From assembly GCA_037013685.1 (NCBI GenBank), contig CM072889.1:19787976-19851975 (forward strand): a stretch of DNA of 64,000 bases. Reading direction: 5' to 3'. The notes under the pieces were generated by a model. The model made no database searches and was not told the origin of the DNA. It worked only from the letters and a program-made list of their open reading frames with translations. Position 1 is the first letter of the stretch. Each line of letters opens with the position of its first letter. Made by a program: the position numbers and the translations under genes. The stretch comes from Acridotheres tristis. Lineage: Eukaryota; Chordata; Aves; Passeriformes; Sturnidae. Below, in pieces: positions 23,701 to 35,700 of the stretch.

Positions 23701-26700
23701 TCATCTGAGAAAGGGTGAAATGAAGGGCATGTACTGAGACAGAAAATGCTCACCTGGTTCTGATAAAGTTAGATATTTTAAATTGTTAATACTGCTACAG
23801 CTGAACTTGGTGTTGAAAATACCTGGCTTTTGTGGTCAGCCTCCCACAGGAGGCAGAGAGGGTTCCCACTTTGCAGAGGGAATGAGGAACCACCAAGAGT
23901 ATTCTTGGTTCTGATTTTTCTGCATGTTAGAAACTGAACTTGCAAGTGTGGTTACCATACCACTAGAGAAGAAGCTGCATTTAGATCTTGAAAGTGATCA
24001 TCAAAATTCAGTTCTGCTGCCAGCGTTTGAACAGGTGCTAATACCAAGAGCATCCTTTAAGGGTGATGTACTTGCTTTGCATAGTCTGGAAGTTCCAAAT
24101 GGGGAAAAAATCCTGTCCTAATTTGTAGCTTCTACAGAAGTGTCGTTCATTTTGTGTTTAATAAGAAAATGTAATTCTTAGAGCACCCACCCTGTTTGTG
24201 TAGCTGGGTGTGCTGTGTGTCCGTGTGGAGAGGTGACTTTGCCTGCAGTGTCAGGGCTGTCCATGCACAGAATGGGAGGTGCTGTGTGCAGAGAGGGACG
24301 GGAAGCAGGAAACCTCTGTCCACTGAATCTTAAGACTTGGGAAAATTGCCTTAAAAACAGAATCTGGTCTTAAATGGCTGTTTCTATGTCCAGAAGGTGT
24401 AAGGACAAAAATTTAAATCTTGATTTTTTTTTCCATTCACACGTTATAAACCCTGATGCAATTAGGAAAAAAAAAAAATCTTTTTCTGATCTTTGTGCAA
24501 TTTTGGAGTAAAGGAATGCCATGAAGCTGAATTTAAAGCACAGACTGTGTCCTATTTTTTCCAGCATATGTATATGCAATTGCAGCTCTGCGGTGGTGCA
24601 TCTGATCTTGAAGATTTTTCTATCACACTGTACAGATTTTTGCTTTAACTCTTTATGTGTGTCTCTAATCGCCTGGGCAAACCAGGCTGTGGGAAGCGGT
24701 GCCGGGCAAGCCTCGGGTTTTGGCCGGAGCCTCTTCCCGTGGTTTGTCCCCGGAACACTGAACAGCTGGAAAAGGCACCTTGGAGCAGCGGCAGGGGGGA
24801 AAGGGAAGGGGGAAAGCCCTGAGCTGGGAGCCCAATCCTCGCAGCAAAGAGCGCCTGCAGGATCATTTTGGGCATTCCACCTTAAAAGCGAAGCCGGCGC
24901 TGGGGAGGAGAGCGGGGCTGGCAGCCGGGAGCCGGCAGGGCTGCCTGCCCGAACCGCTGCCGGCCCAGCCGGGGCTCCATCCTCGGCATCCTCGGCATCC
25001 TCGGCATCCGCAGCATCCTCAGCATCCGCAGCATCCGCAGCATCCGCGCCCCGCTCGCATCCCGGGCGCATCCCGGGCGCGGGGCGATGGCGGAGGCGGG
25101 CCCGCACCGGGGCTACCGGCCCGCCCGGCATGCGGTAAGGCTGGGGCCGGCCTGCTGCGGGCACCGGCACCGCCCGGCACCGCCCGGCACCGCTCCGGCC
25201 CGGGGGCAGTGCCCGCAGTGCCCGCAGCGCTCGGGGTCCGGCGGCGCGGGGGGAATTCAGCGGGGTCCTGTGTGCGGGAGCGGCCGGGCGCTGGTACCGC
25301 TGGTACCGCTGGGTATTCCTGGTACCGCTGGGTATCCCTGGTACCGTTGGGTACTGCTGGTACCGCTGGGTATCCCTGGTACCGTTGGGTACTGCTGGTA
25401 CCGCTGGGAACTGCTGGTACCGCTGGGTATCCCTGGTACCGTTGGGTATCCCTGGTACCACTGGGTATCCCTGGTACCGTTGGGTACTGCTGGTACCGTT
25501 GGGTACTGCTGGTACCGCTGGGTATCCCTGGTACCGTTGGGTACTGCTGGTACCGCTGGGTATCCCTGGTACCGGTGGGAACTGCTGGGTACTGCTGGGT
25601 ATCCCTGGTACCGGTGGGAACTGCTGGGTACTGCTGGGTATCCCTGGTACCGGTGGGAACTGCTAGTACTGCTGGGAACTGCTGGTATCTCTGGGTATCC
25701 CTGGTACTGCTGGGTACTGCTGGTACCGCTGGGAACTGCTGGTACCGCTGGGTATCCCTGGTACCACTGGGTACCGCTGGGTACCACTGGGTACTGCTGG
25801 GAACTGCTGGCTATGGTACCCTCCGGTATCATTGGTACCACCGGGTGTGGTACCCTCGGGTATCACTGGTACCGCTGGGTATCACTGGTACCCTCCGGTA
25901 CCAGCGGTGCCCCGCTCCCGGTCCCTGTGTCGCTGCTCCCGGTGCTCCGGTGCCCCGGTCCCGGTCCCTGTGTCGGCGCTCCCGGTGTCCCGGTGCCCCG
26001 GTCCCGGTCCCTGTGTCGGCGCTCCCGGTGCCCCGGTCCCGGTCCCTGTGTCGCCGCTCCCGCGGGAGGGGAAGCCCTGGCGGGGAGGGGGCCCTGCAGG
26101 GATCAGTGCCCGGTGGTGCTGACACCATCCCGGGGCAATCCTGCAGGCGGCTCGGGAGTTCTGCAGAGCCCTCGGGAGTTCCGTTCTTCCGGGGGAAGTT
26201 CAAGGCTCAAATCAGCGGTACCTGGAATTTTGTTGCGTGACTTTTCCTTTAAGGGGCAGCAGGAAGTCATGAAGTTCAGCACCTGTGTAAGGACCCCTGG
26301 CCTCAGTCTGCAGTGCTCAGAAAGAAACTTATTGGCAGAAACTACATTTGTTTTAATGTTTATTGATTACCAACCTCATGGATGCCCCAGTGAACTGCAG
26401 GGAAGAATAGTCTCTGAAAACTGAGTTCCTAAAACTGGGGGAAATGTAAAAATACCACGGAATGTGTCAGGATTCAGTAATGAGGCACTAATGTGATGCT
26501 TTCAGTGCTTGTCCTTTCTTGTGCTTTATTAGCCCAGTTCATCTGTATTGATCAAACCAGGGCTCTGTGTGTGGTTATAGTGAAATGTGCATTTATAAAG
26601 TTGCTGAACTGGCCTTAAGGATCCGTGTGTGTGACCGTGGGCTGTGGTCAGTGAGAATGAGCACAGTGAAATGCTGCCAGCTGCCTGATTTAATGGAACT

Positions 26701-29700
26701 GCTGGTGGTTCTCTGCCTTTCCTGGTGTGCTGCAGAGGGCAAAGCTTTAGAGGTTTCTTTAGGTGTTTTGTTACATAACCCCAGGTTTATCAGGTGCACT
26801 GGGTTCTTTTTAGTCTTACAAAGAATGATAAAGTAAAGCATAAGGCAAAATTAAGGATACTTTTGCCTTTGATTTCTTTAATATATTGTGGGAAAGGGTT
26901 TATTGCAGCAGTACCTTCAGTATCATTAGAGTTAGTTTTCAGGAAACTTACCTGTACTTCAGCCCTGAGAAAAACTAAAATTGTTACAATGATTAAAAAA
27001 GATGCAGTCCCTGCAGGAATGTTATGTTGAGGCATTACTGGTCTCTGTAGGCTTTTCCCTAACATTTCATCCTTTCCCTTAAGTCTCTAAGAGGGCACAG
27101 GAGATGTTGTTGGTGTCTGTCTACAAGCTCATTTCTTGTCTTGTTCATTTTTTTCCATGTAGGAATACATTAGGTATCATTTGCAAAGCTGTGTTTCTTG
27201 TTTTGTACCCGCTCCTGAGTGCTGACCTTGATCCTGTATGTATAAGATCAGCTAAAAAAAATCCCCAAATGCTTTCTAAACTCTATGGAAATCAAATCAT
27301 CTGCCCTGGAAACTCAGCTATTTTGAGGTGGAATGAGCAGAAGGGATCCAGCTGTGTGTGTAAGGCTGGCCCTGTGGTGGGAGCATGTGAGTTGAGGTCC
27401 CTTGGTTGTGAAACTTGAGGTGTCCAGGGCTGTTTGGTTTCCTGGCATAGATTTTTTCTCTTATATTTACATACATTTATGTGCACAAACAGTGGGATGG
27501 GAATGCTGGAGCAGCTGTCTTGAAGCTTTTATTCCATCACAATCATTAGTTTTATTTTACAGAAGCAAGCAAGGGAGATGGAACAGCTTCAGCTGCTGGC
27601 ACAGCAGACGAAGTTCTCTTTGTTATAAACTCTTTTAACAACTTTCTAGCCAATAGCAGAATGTTAAAAGCTGACAAGCATTTGCTCAGGCCAGTTAATA
27701 AAGCTACATTTACATTTTGAACAATGTTTGCTTGTAACAGCTTAAAGTCATGGATAAAGCTTTATTATTAAGCTTATATATTTCTATTATTGCTTAATAT
27801 ATTTTCCTGAGGCCCATCTCTACCCAGCTCACAGCTTTATTGTTTCCTGTCCTTGCATCTTCAGCGTTCTTGCATTTCTCCATCCTGAGATTTGCTTTCA
27901 CACAGCTTTGAGGGTTTTATCCCTTTTCTATTTCCCACACAGGCACCTCTCACTTTCTCCTGCAGGGGAATTTGGGCAGGAATTTGTGCTTGTCTCCTGC
28001 TGCTGCTCCTTTTCCTGGGGCTGCAGGAGCAGACACCCAAAGCCTGCAGGTTTTCCCCATGGGGAACAGGGTTTGGGAGCAGCCTCTTCCTGCAGGGAGT
28101 TTGTTCTGTGCCCAAAGGGTGCCTGGCAAAAGGGACTGGAAGGAGGAAGAGAGGCCAAAGGTGCAAACAGAGCTAAGGGACAGGGGATGAAGGGCAGTAA
28201 TGATATCACACCCAGGGAGGATGGGTTTCTGGCTGGCTGTTCTCAAAGAAATTCCTGCTGCATTTTTCAGGAGAGGGGCAAGGCAGGAGCCTGCAGTTCC
28301 CAGGGGAGCTGTTTTGTGCTGCCCAGGGCCTGCAGCCAGCACCAGGGTCTCTGGTGTTTAATGGTTTGTGTTGTCTCCAGTGCCAGGTCTTTGTCCCTGG
28401 CACCACTCTTGTTGACTGCCAAAGGGAATGAGTTTGTCATTTCATTCACAATATATATATATTTTTTTTTTTCTGCTCGTACTTAAAATAACAGCAGATC
28501 AATATATTGGATTTATGTGGCTTGTATGATCCTAAAAGTCACTGTCCATTTCCAAGGGAAGTCGTGGGCAGTGCAAGCCACAACCTGCCCCTTCCTAGCC
28601 AAGAAAGCAGAGCAGGTAGTGACAGTGCAGTTCATGGGTGTAAACCAGGCCTGTTTTACACAACACTGACGTTTGTGGGAGTGATCTTTGTTTTGAAGGC
28701 ACAGATGAAGTGCCCTGCAGTGCAAAGTGCCTGAACATGTTCATTATTCTCACCCTTGGTATAGAGGTTATGATCATGTTTCATGGAGGATGGGATATAA
28801 GGAGGGGACAAATGTAACCTGGCCTGGCAGGATCTCAGAGTAAATCATGTCTTAATTAACTCAAGTCTTTGCATCATGTGCTTATCCATAATTTAATGAT
28901 GCAACTCCTACTTTCTTAAAAATTCTTTTTCATTCTCAAGAACCCTTTTCACAGTTCTATTTAAAAATGCACCTGCCAACCATATGCTTGAAAAAAGGCT
29001 CTAGCAGTGTAGACAGGAAATTCCAAATTCTTGCCACAAATTAAATGTTGCCTGGTAATTACCAAGGGCAAGATGAGTGTGCTTGATGCAGTTATGGGAT
29101 GATTAGCAAGTTTGGCAATAAATTTTGCTTCCTCAATCTGTCATTCCTCTCAATGCTCCAACCCTCTGTTCCCTGCTAAGTTGTAATTTCACTCCCCAAG
29201 TTGTAATGATGAGCAGTATCTGTATTATTAAAGTTGATAATAAGTGTGCCTCCGAGCTGAGCTCCCGCCTGCTCCAAGGGGAAGTGTGGCTGGACAGCCC
29301 TGCTGCAGTTACATCCCGTGTCTCTAAAGCATCTCCCTCCTCTTTTAAAAACAAGAAAAGCCTATCGGGAGCAATGGGGAAAACCCCTAACACAGAACGA
29401 TTCTGCCAATTTTCAGTGCCCTGGAAGCTGTTGTTGGACTGCCCCGTGCCCGGGGTGAATGTCACCATGTCCCCTGTGTTTCTTGCAGGCGTCCTTCCCG
29501 GGCAATCTGCACTTGGTGATGGTTCTGCGCCCCACGGGCTTTTTCCAGCGCACCTTCACAGACATCGGCTTTCGCTTCAGCCAGGAGGATTTCCTGCTCA
29601 AGTTACCGGTACGGCTCTGCAGGGCTGGGAGGGCTCGGGGTGATGCTGTCCCCAGGGCTGGGCTGGGCTGGGAGGGCTCGGGGTGATGCTGTCCCCAGGG

Positions 29701-32700
29701 CTGGGTGGTGCCAGCAGTGCCCTGTGTGTGCAGGGGGTTGTGATGGGCACAGGGGTGGTGCCCAGGTGAGATCAGTGCCCTGTGTGTGTGCAGGGGGTTG
29801 TGATGGGCACAGGGGTGTGCCCAGGTGAGATCAATGCCCTGTGTGTGTGCAGGGGGTCATGGTGGGCACAGGGGTGGTGCCCAGGTGAGATCAGTGCCCT
29901 GTGTGTGTGCAGGTGTTTTTGGTGGGCACAGGGGTGTGCCCAGGTGAGATCAGTGCCCTGTGTGTGTGCAGGTGGTCATGCTGAGCTCGGTGAGTGACCT
30001 GCTGACCTACATCGATGAGCAGCAGCTGACCCCGGAGCTGGGGGGCACCCTGGAGTATTGCCACAGCGAGTGGGTCGTGTTCAGGACGGTGAGTGGGGCT
30101 GGCCACGGGCTCCCAGCCTGCTGGGGTCCCTGGGGGAGGTTTTCAGTCAGGCAGGGAGCCCTGGGGGGCTGGAAACCATCCCCAGAGCCTCTGCCCCTCC
30201 TGGATCAGGGCAGAGGAGACAAGAGGTGTTGGGCTTGGATGGGTCTGCAGGGGAACTGGGTGATTGACTCCCTCAGGCTCCTTCTGAAACTGCTCCCCAA
30301 AGATCTGTCTTTGTAAATCTTTATTAAAATTCCCTTAATGGGACATACCAAATAGGCTTTTTTTGTTAGTAATGGTCGCATAATGTGATTAATATCAGAA
30401 CTGTGTTTGGGAAGCAGGGTAATGGGACTGCATACTGACCAAATGCAGAGAATTCAGAAAATCTCCTTTTAGGTTTGTTTCTTTCCCTTTGCAAGATCTT
30501 TCCTTTCATATTGCCACGAATCAGGAGTTGTTCCTCGCTGGATGTTTTCATGCTTCCTGCACACTGTCAGTTTTCCCTGGGGTGTTGTCTCCCAGATGGA
30601 ATGGCTGTTTGATGGAGAATATCATGGGATGTTCACTGTGTGTGCCATGGACACCCCAGCCCTGTCAGAGCAGGGGCTCCCTGGCACACCTGGAGCTGTG
30701 GGAATGACCATGACCCCCAGGCTGATTGCAATCCCTGTGTCCCAGCAGGCCATAGAGAGCTTTGCACTGACAGTGAAGGACATTGCCCAGATGCTGCAGT
30801 GCTTTGGCACCGAGCTGGCCGAGACAGAGCTGCCAGAGGACATGAACTCCATCGAGCACATCCTGGCCCTGCGCACCCAGAGGTACTGCCAGCTCAAGGT
30901 AGGGCTCTGTGCCACCACTGCCAGCTCAAGGTAGGGCTCTGTGCCACCACTGCCAGCTCAAGGTAGGGCTCTGTGCCACCACTGCCAGCTCAAGGTAGAG
31001 CTCTGTGCCACCACTGCCAGCCCAAGGCAGGGCTCTGTGCCAGCACTGCCAGCTCAAGGTAGGGCTCTGTGCCACCACTGCCAGCTCAAGGTAGGGCTCT
31101 GTGCCACCACTGCCAGCTCAAGGTAGGGCTCTGTGCCACCACTGCCAGCCCAAGGTAGGGCTCTGTGCCTGCAGTGCCAGCTCAAGGTAGGGCTCTGTGC
31201 CACCACTGCCAGCTCAAGGTAGGGCTCTGTGCCTGCAGTGCCAGCTCAAGGTAGGGCTCTGTGCCACCACTGCCAGCTCAAGGTAGGGCTCTGTGCCACC
31301 ACTGCCAGCTCAAGGTAGGGCTCTGTGCCACCACTGCCAGCTCAAGGTAGGGCTCTGTGCCTGCAGTGCCAGCTCAAGGTAGGGCTCTGTGCCTGCAGTG
31401 CCAGCTCAAGGCAGGGCTCTGTGCCACCACTGCCAGCTCAAGGTAGGGCTCTGTGCCACCACTGCCAGCCCAAGGCAGGGCTCTGTGCCACCACTGCCAG
31501 CTCAAGGTAGGGCTCTGTGCCAGCTCAAGGCAGGGCTCTGCCAGCATTGCCAGCCCAAGGCAGGGCTCTGCCAGCACTGCCAGCTCAAGGCAGGGCTCTG
31601 TGCCACCACTGCCAGCCCAAGGTAGGGCTCTGTGCCAGCACTGCCAGCTCAAGGTAGGGCTCTGTGCCAGCACTGCCAGCTCAAGGTAGGGCTCTGTGCC
31701 AGCTCAAGGCAGGGCTCTGTGCCACCACTGCCAGCTCAAGGTAGGGCTCTGTGCCAGCACTGCCAGCTCAAGGTAGGGCTCTGTGCCAGCACTGCCAGCT
31801 CAAGGTAGGGCTCTGTGCCAGCACTGCCAGCTCAAGGTAGGGCTCTGTGCCAGCTCAAGGCAGGGCTCTGTGCCTGCAGTGCCAGCCCAAGGTAGGGCTC
31901 TGTGCCAGCACTGCCAGCCCAAGGTAGGGCTCTGTGCCAGCTCAAGGCAGGGCTCTGTGCCTGCAGTGCCAGCCCAAGGTAGGGCTCAGCACAGCTCTGT
32001 CCCAGCAGTGCCAGCTGGGCTTTCTGCCTGCCCATTTGTTTGGTGCCCACTGTGCCTTCCTCCCGTGTGTGTGCATGCTGTCAGACAAGGCAGAGCACAG
32101 CAGGGCTGTTCCTGTGCTCCCCAAACCTTTGCCATGCACGGGGCACAGCACCCTGGAGCAGCCATGGATGCAGCACATCACCCTGGAGCAGCCAGCAGGT
32201 GTCTGAGCTGCCAGCTCCCTCGTGCCTGCAGCAGTCGCTGTCTGGAGCTGCTCCTGCCATGGGCTGTGCACATCTGGAGCCAGGAGGGCTGTGCTCAGCT
32301 CTGTCACCTGCTGGTGTGTCCCTGTCCCCAGCTGGGACCCCCTGTGCTCTGCCCTGCCTGCAGAAAGCTGCACACAGAGCCCCTCAGCAGGGCTGCTTTG
32401 TCCCCTGCTCCCTCTGCCTGCTGGATCCTCCCTGGGGGCATTTGAGGGAACTGTGCTGGAGAGCATCCAAGGTGAAGAATTCTGTGTGAGCACAGTGTGC
32501 AGAGCATCCACCATGTGATCCCTGTCTTCATGACAGCCTTCAGGTTTTGTCTTAAACAACATCTCTTTCTTGAATATTTTTAATTTTTTTTCAACTCTGT
32601 GATTGTGATTAATACTATTAGAGGGTCAATAGGAGGTTTAGAGGCAGCTGCTGCTTTATCAGTCTGTTGTCTTTGGTGCTGCTGCATCTTCCAGGGAGCA

Positions 32701-35700
32701 GCACGAGCCTGGCCCCAAACCCTTCCTTCAGGAGCAATCACTGTGTTAATACTTGTTCTGTGGGGCTGAAGAATGAGCCCCTTTGCTTTGTGACAGGTTT
32801 CATTTACCTAAGTCAAAGAATTGTATCTATTTTAATTTATAATAATTTGTCATTCATGAGACAGCGAGTTCCCAGGAAGCTGCCTCTAAGAAATGCTGAA
32901 AATGTCACCCAAGTTGTGCCGTGTGTAGGCATCAATACATGTGTGTGTGTTTAGAAAGTATCATTATAGACACTGTCGATGGGCCTCCATCTCCTCTGCA
33001 AATGAGCAGTAATATAAAACAGCAGCTCCATCTATTGCAACACGACCCAGTGACTTCAGCTTCATGCTCTGGCTGTGGCCACAGTGTAGGGGCAGGTACC
33101 ACAGGCTAGGTCTGTGTATGAACCACTCAGCAGTGCCCACTTTCCTCTGTGGAGAAATAAAACCCATCACGTGTTTTCATTTGTGTAGAAAGCCCAGCAG
33201 CTCTCAGTACAAGCCATCTGTTGCTTTTAATTCCTCATCTATTAATTTCAAATATCAAAACCACTCGTTGGCTTTTGTCTGAAAGGAGGTCTGCTGGCTT
33301 TTTTCTTTTGTTCCTTCTAAGACCATGAAACACAAAAGCAGATGACAAACTGTGCACAGATTGTGGTGACAGCAAGACATGGGATCCTTGTCTCTCTCAT
33401 GACAACCCCAAGACTGGTACAACTGATTCCTGAATTCAAATAATTAGTCAATCAGAATAATTTATGTAGTTGTGGTGCTGAACAGAAACTGGTGGCAAGC
33501 ACAATGAAAAAGAATGACAGAAATTAATTAAACAGAGTAACTAAGAAATTGACCCCATTGATATACTGAACAGAAAATGTCAAGTTACCACCTGCTTGAC
33601 AGTCGGGCCACTTTGCTTTGTGGATAACGGATGGCTGTGAATGAAAAGAGGAGCAGGGGTCTCTGGAGGTGCAGGAGATGGAAGAGCAGCCACCTGCAGT
33701 CCATGATGTGCTGCATCATTGCTCTTCTCTTCTGAGTCTCCTGCCTGTGCCACCATCACAGGGAGAAGGGGTTTTGCCTTGGCTCATGTCCCAGGGTGTT
33801 GCAGTGACAGGGCTGCAGGCTGGCAGTGGGCACTGTGTGGGACAGGGCAGTTCCTGCAGCCGTGTCCTGCTCCTGGCCTGATGGCATGGCATGTTTTATG
33901 CTATGTTATGTGTTATGTTATGGTTATATTATGGTTATGTTATATTATGGTTATGTTAGGGTTGTGTTATGGTTATGTTATGGTTATATTATGGTTATGT
34001 TAGGGTTATAACATGCTGTGTTATGGTTATGTTAGGGTTATGTTGTGGTTATATTATGGTTATGTTAGGGTTATAACATGCTGTGTTATGTTTGTGTTAT
34101 GGTTATATTAGGGTTATGTTAGGGTTATAACATGCTGTGTTATGTTTATGTTATGGTTATATTAGGGTTATGTTAGGGTTATGTTATGTGTTATGGTTAT
34201 GTTATGTTATGTTAGGGTTTTGTTATGTTGTGTTATGGTTGTGTTATGGTTATGATTATGTTATGATTATGTTAGGGTTATGTTATGATTATGTTATGAT
34301 TATGTTATGATTATGTTAGGGTTATGTTAGGGTTATGTTAGGGTTATGTTAGGGTTATGTTAGGGTTATGTTAGGGTTATGTTAGGGTTATGTTATGGTT
34401 ATGTTAGGGTTATGTTAGGGTTATGTTAGGGTTATGTTAGGGTTGCTGGGAGCTGTCTGGGGCAGGCAGACATTGAAGCAGGTCTGGGCTTTGTGCATCT
34501 TCTCCCTGAAGAGGTTTTGCCATTGTTCTCTTGCAATAGAAACCCCCCAGGACGGGCTCTGGCTCCTGCAGTGCCTGCTCCCCAGTGGAACCATGCACAG
34601 GTCACTCCTTCAGGGCCCCTTCCACCTCACTTCATCAGCCACATGTGTTTTCTGTTTTCTCCCTCCTCGTTTCTGTGTTTGTTGCCTTTCTCCTGAGAAG
34701 TTGACTCAGTGCACATGTTTGCTCTGGGCTGAGCCCAGCCAGCACACAGCCCCTCAGCTGGTGCTGGTGATGCCACCAAGGGTTTAAATTTCCCCTGAGC
34801 AGAGTTTGTGCTGATTCTGTGTGTGGAGGGTGCAGTGAGGCTCAGCCCTGGCTTTGTTCCCCCATGGGATGCTCCTCTCCTGCTCTCGATGGAGAAGCAC
34901 AGCCTTCAAGATGTGGAGGATCTCACTTGAAGACGTGAATTCGAGGACAGATTCTCACTCCACCACCCCCTGCTCATCAGGACCGAGCTGGGGCAGTGCT
35001 GACCTCCTGAATGGTTCTGTGCCCTCATCTATTCATGTGTGCCCATTTCCACCCTGCCTGCTGACCAGCCCATGGCTCGTGCAGCTCCAGGGGATAATTC
35101 CATGTTAAGGGACTAAAACTGCTGGGAGTCCTTTGGTCTGTTGGGAATTGGTGCTTCTGTTCACACAGGGAAACCAAGGCAGGAGAAACACGAAATTACC
35201 CGTGCCTCACAATAAGCAGCCTGAATGAGAAATGTTCTGTGTTGTGCAGGAAGAGATTACAGCAGTCACAAAAGAGGGCAAGTTGCTTTTGAGCAGTTTT
35301 GAAGAGCCTGACTCTGGGGAATGCAGTGAGGAGCAGCAGCAGGAGAGGCCTGGGGACTGGGAGACTGTGAATAGGTGAGTGCACCATGTTCCTCATTTCC
35401 CTGACTTTGCAGTGGAAACGTTCCAGTTCTTTGGGTGTGGATTTGTTCTTTAGGTCACCCATCAAAGACAAAGGCACCAGAATTTTGCTCCAGTCTGTCA
35501 AATTGCTGGGTGACTTCTCTCATGATTGTGACTTGCTCTGTGTTTATCCCCACTGTTCTGATGAGGCTCTGGAGCAGGTGCAGGGCTCTCCCATGCCAGG
35601 TTTTACCCAGATAAAGGAGATGGCAGCAACTGCTTCACACACATGCTGTGATGTTTTCATTCACTCTCTCTCTGAGATCATCTCAAGTCATATGTACATG

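Larger units (their letters stand above)
24870..25270 (+). promoter_or_regulatory. MCF2: CpG-island-like proximal MCF2 promoter and 5' UTR
   Basis: High GC and CpG content around the alternative first exon, with no obvious TATA box. It includes a 9-bp repeat (CATCCTCGG/CATCCGCAG) at about 24979-25050 that probably lies in the 5' UTR. It contrasts with the AT-rich sequence just upstream (24380-24640). Confidence 0.55.
23036..29488 (+). other. MCF2: MCF2 intron 4, containing the alternative first exon
   Basis: 6.4 kb. Its centre holds the proximal promoter, the alternative first exon and GGTACC/GGTCCC minisatellites. The flanks (23040-24640 and 26080-29480) are AT-rich and unique-looking, without a supportable gene. 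Confidence 0.6.

Noticed and set aside
24370..26424. Frames of up to 486 codons around the alternative first exon
   Set aside because: They run through the CpG block, the 9-bp repeat and the 19-bp array; only the 48-base first exon has homology and a donor.
30885..31990. CRISPR-like array
   Set aside because: Units are contiguous tandem repeats with no unique spacers, in a vertebrate intron.
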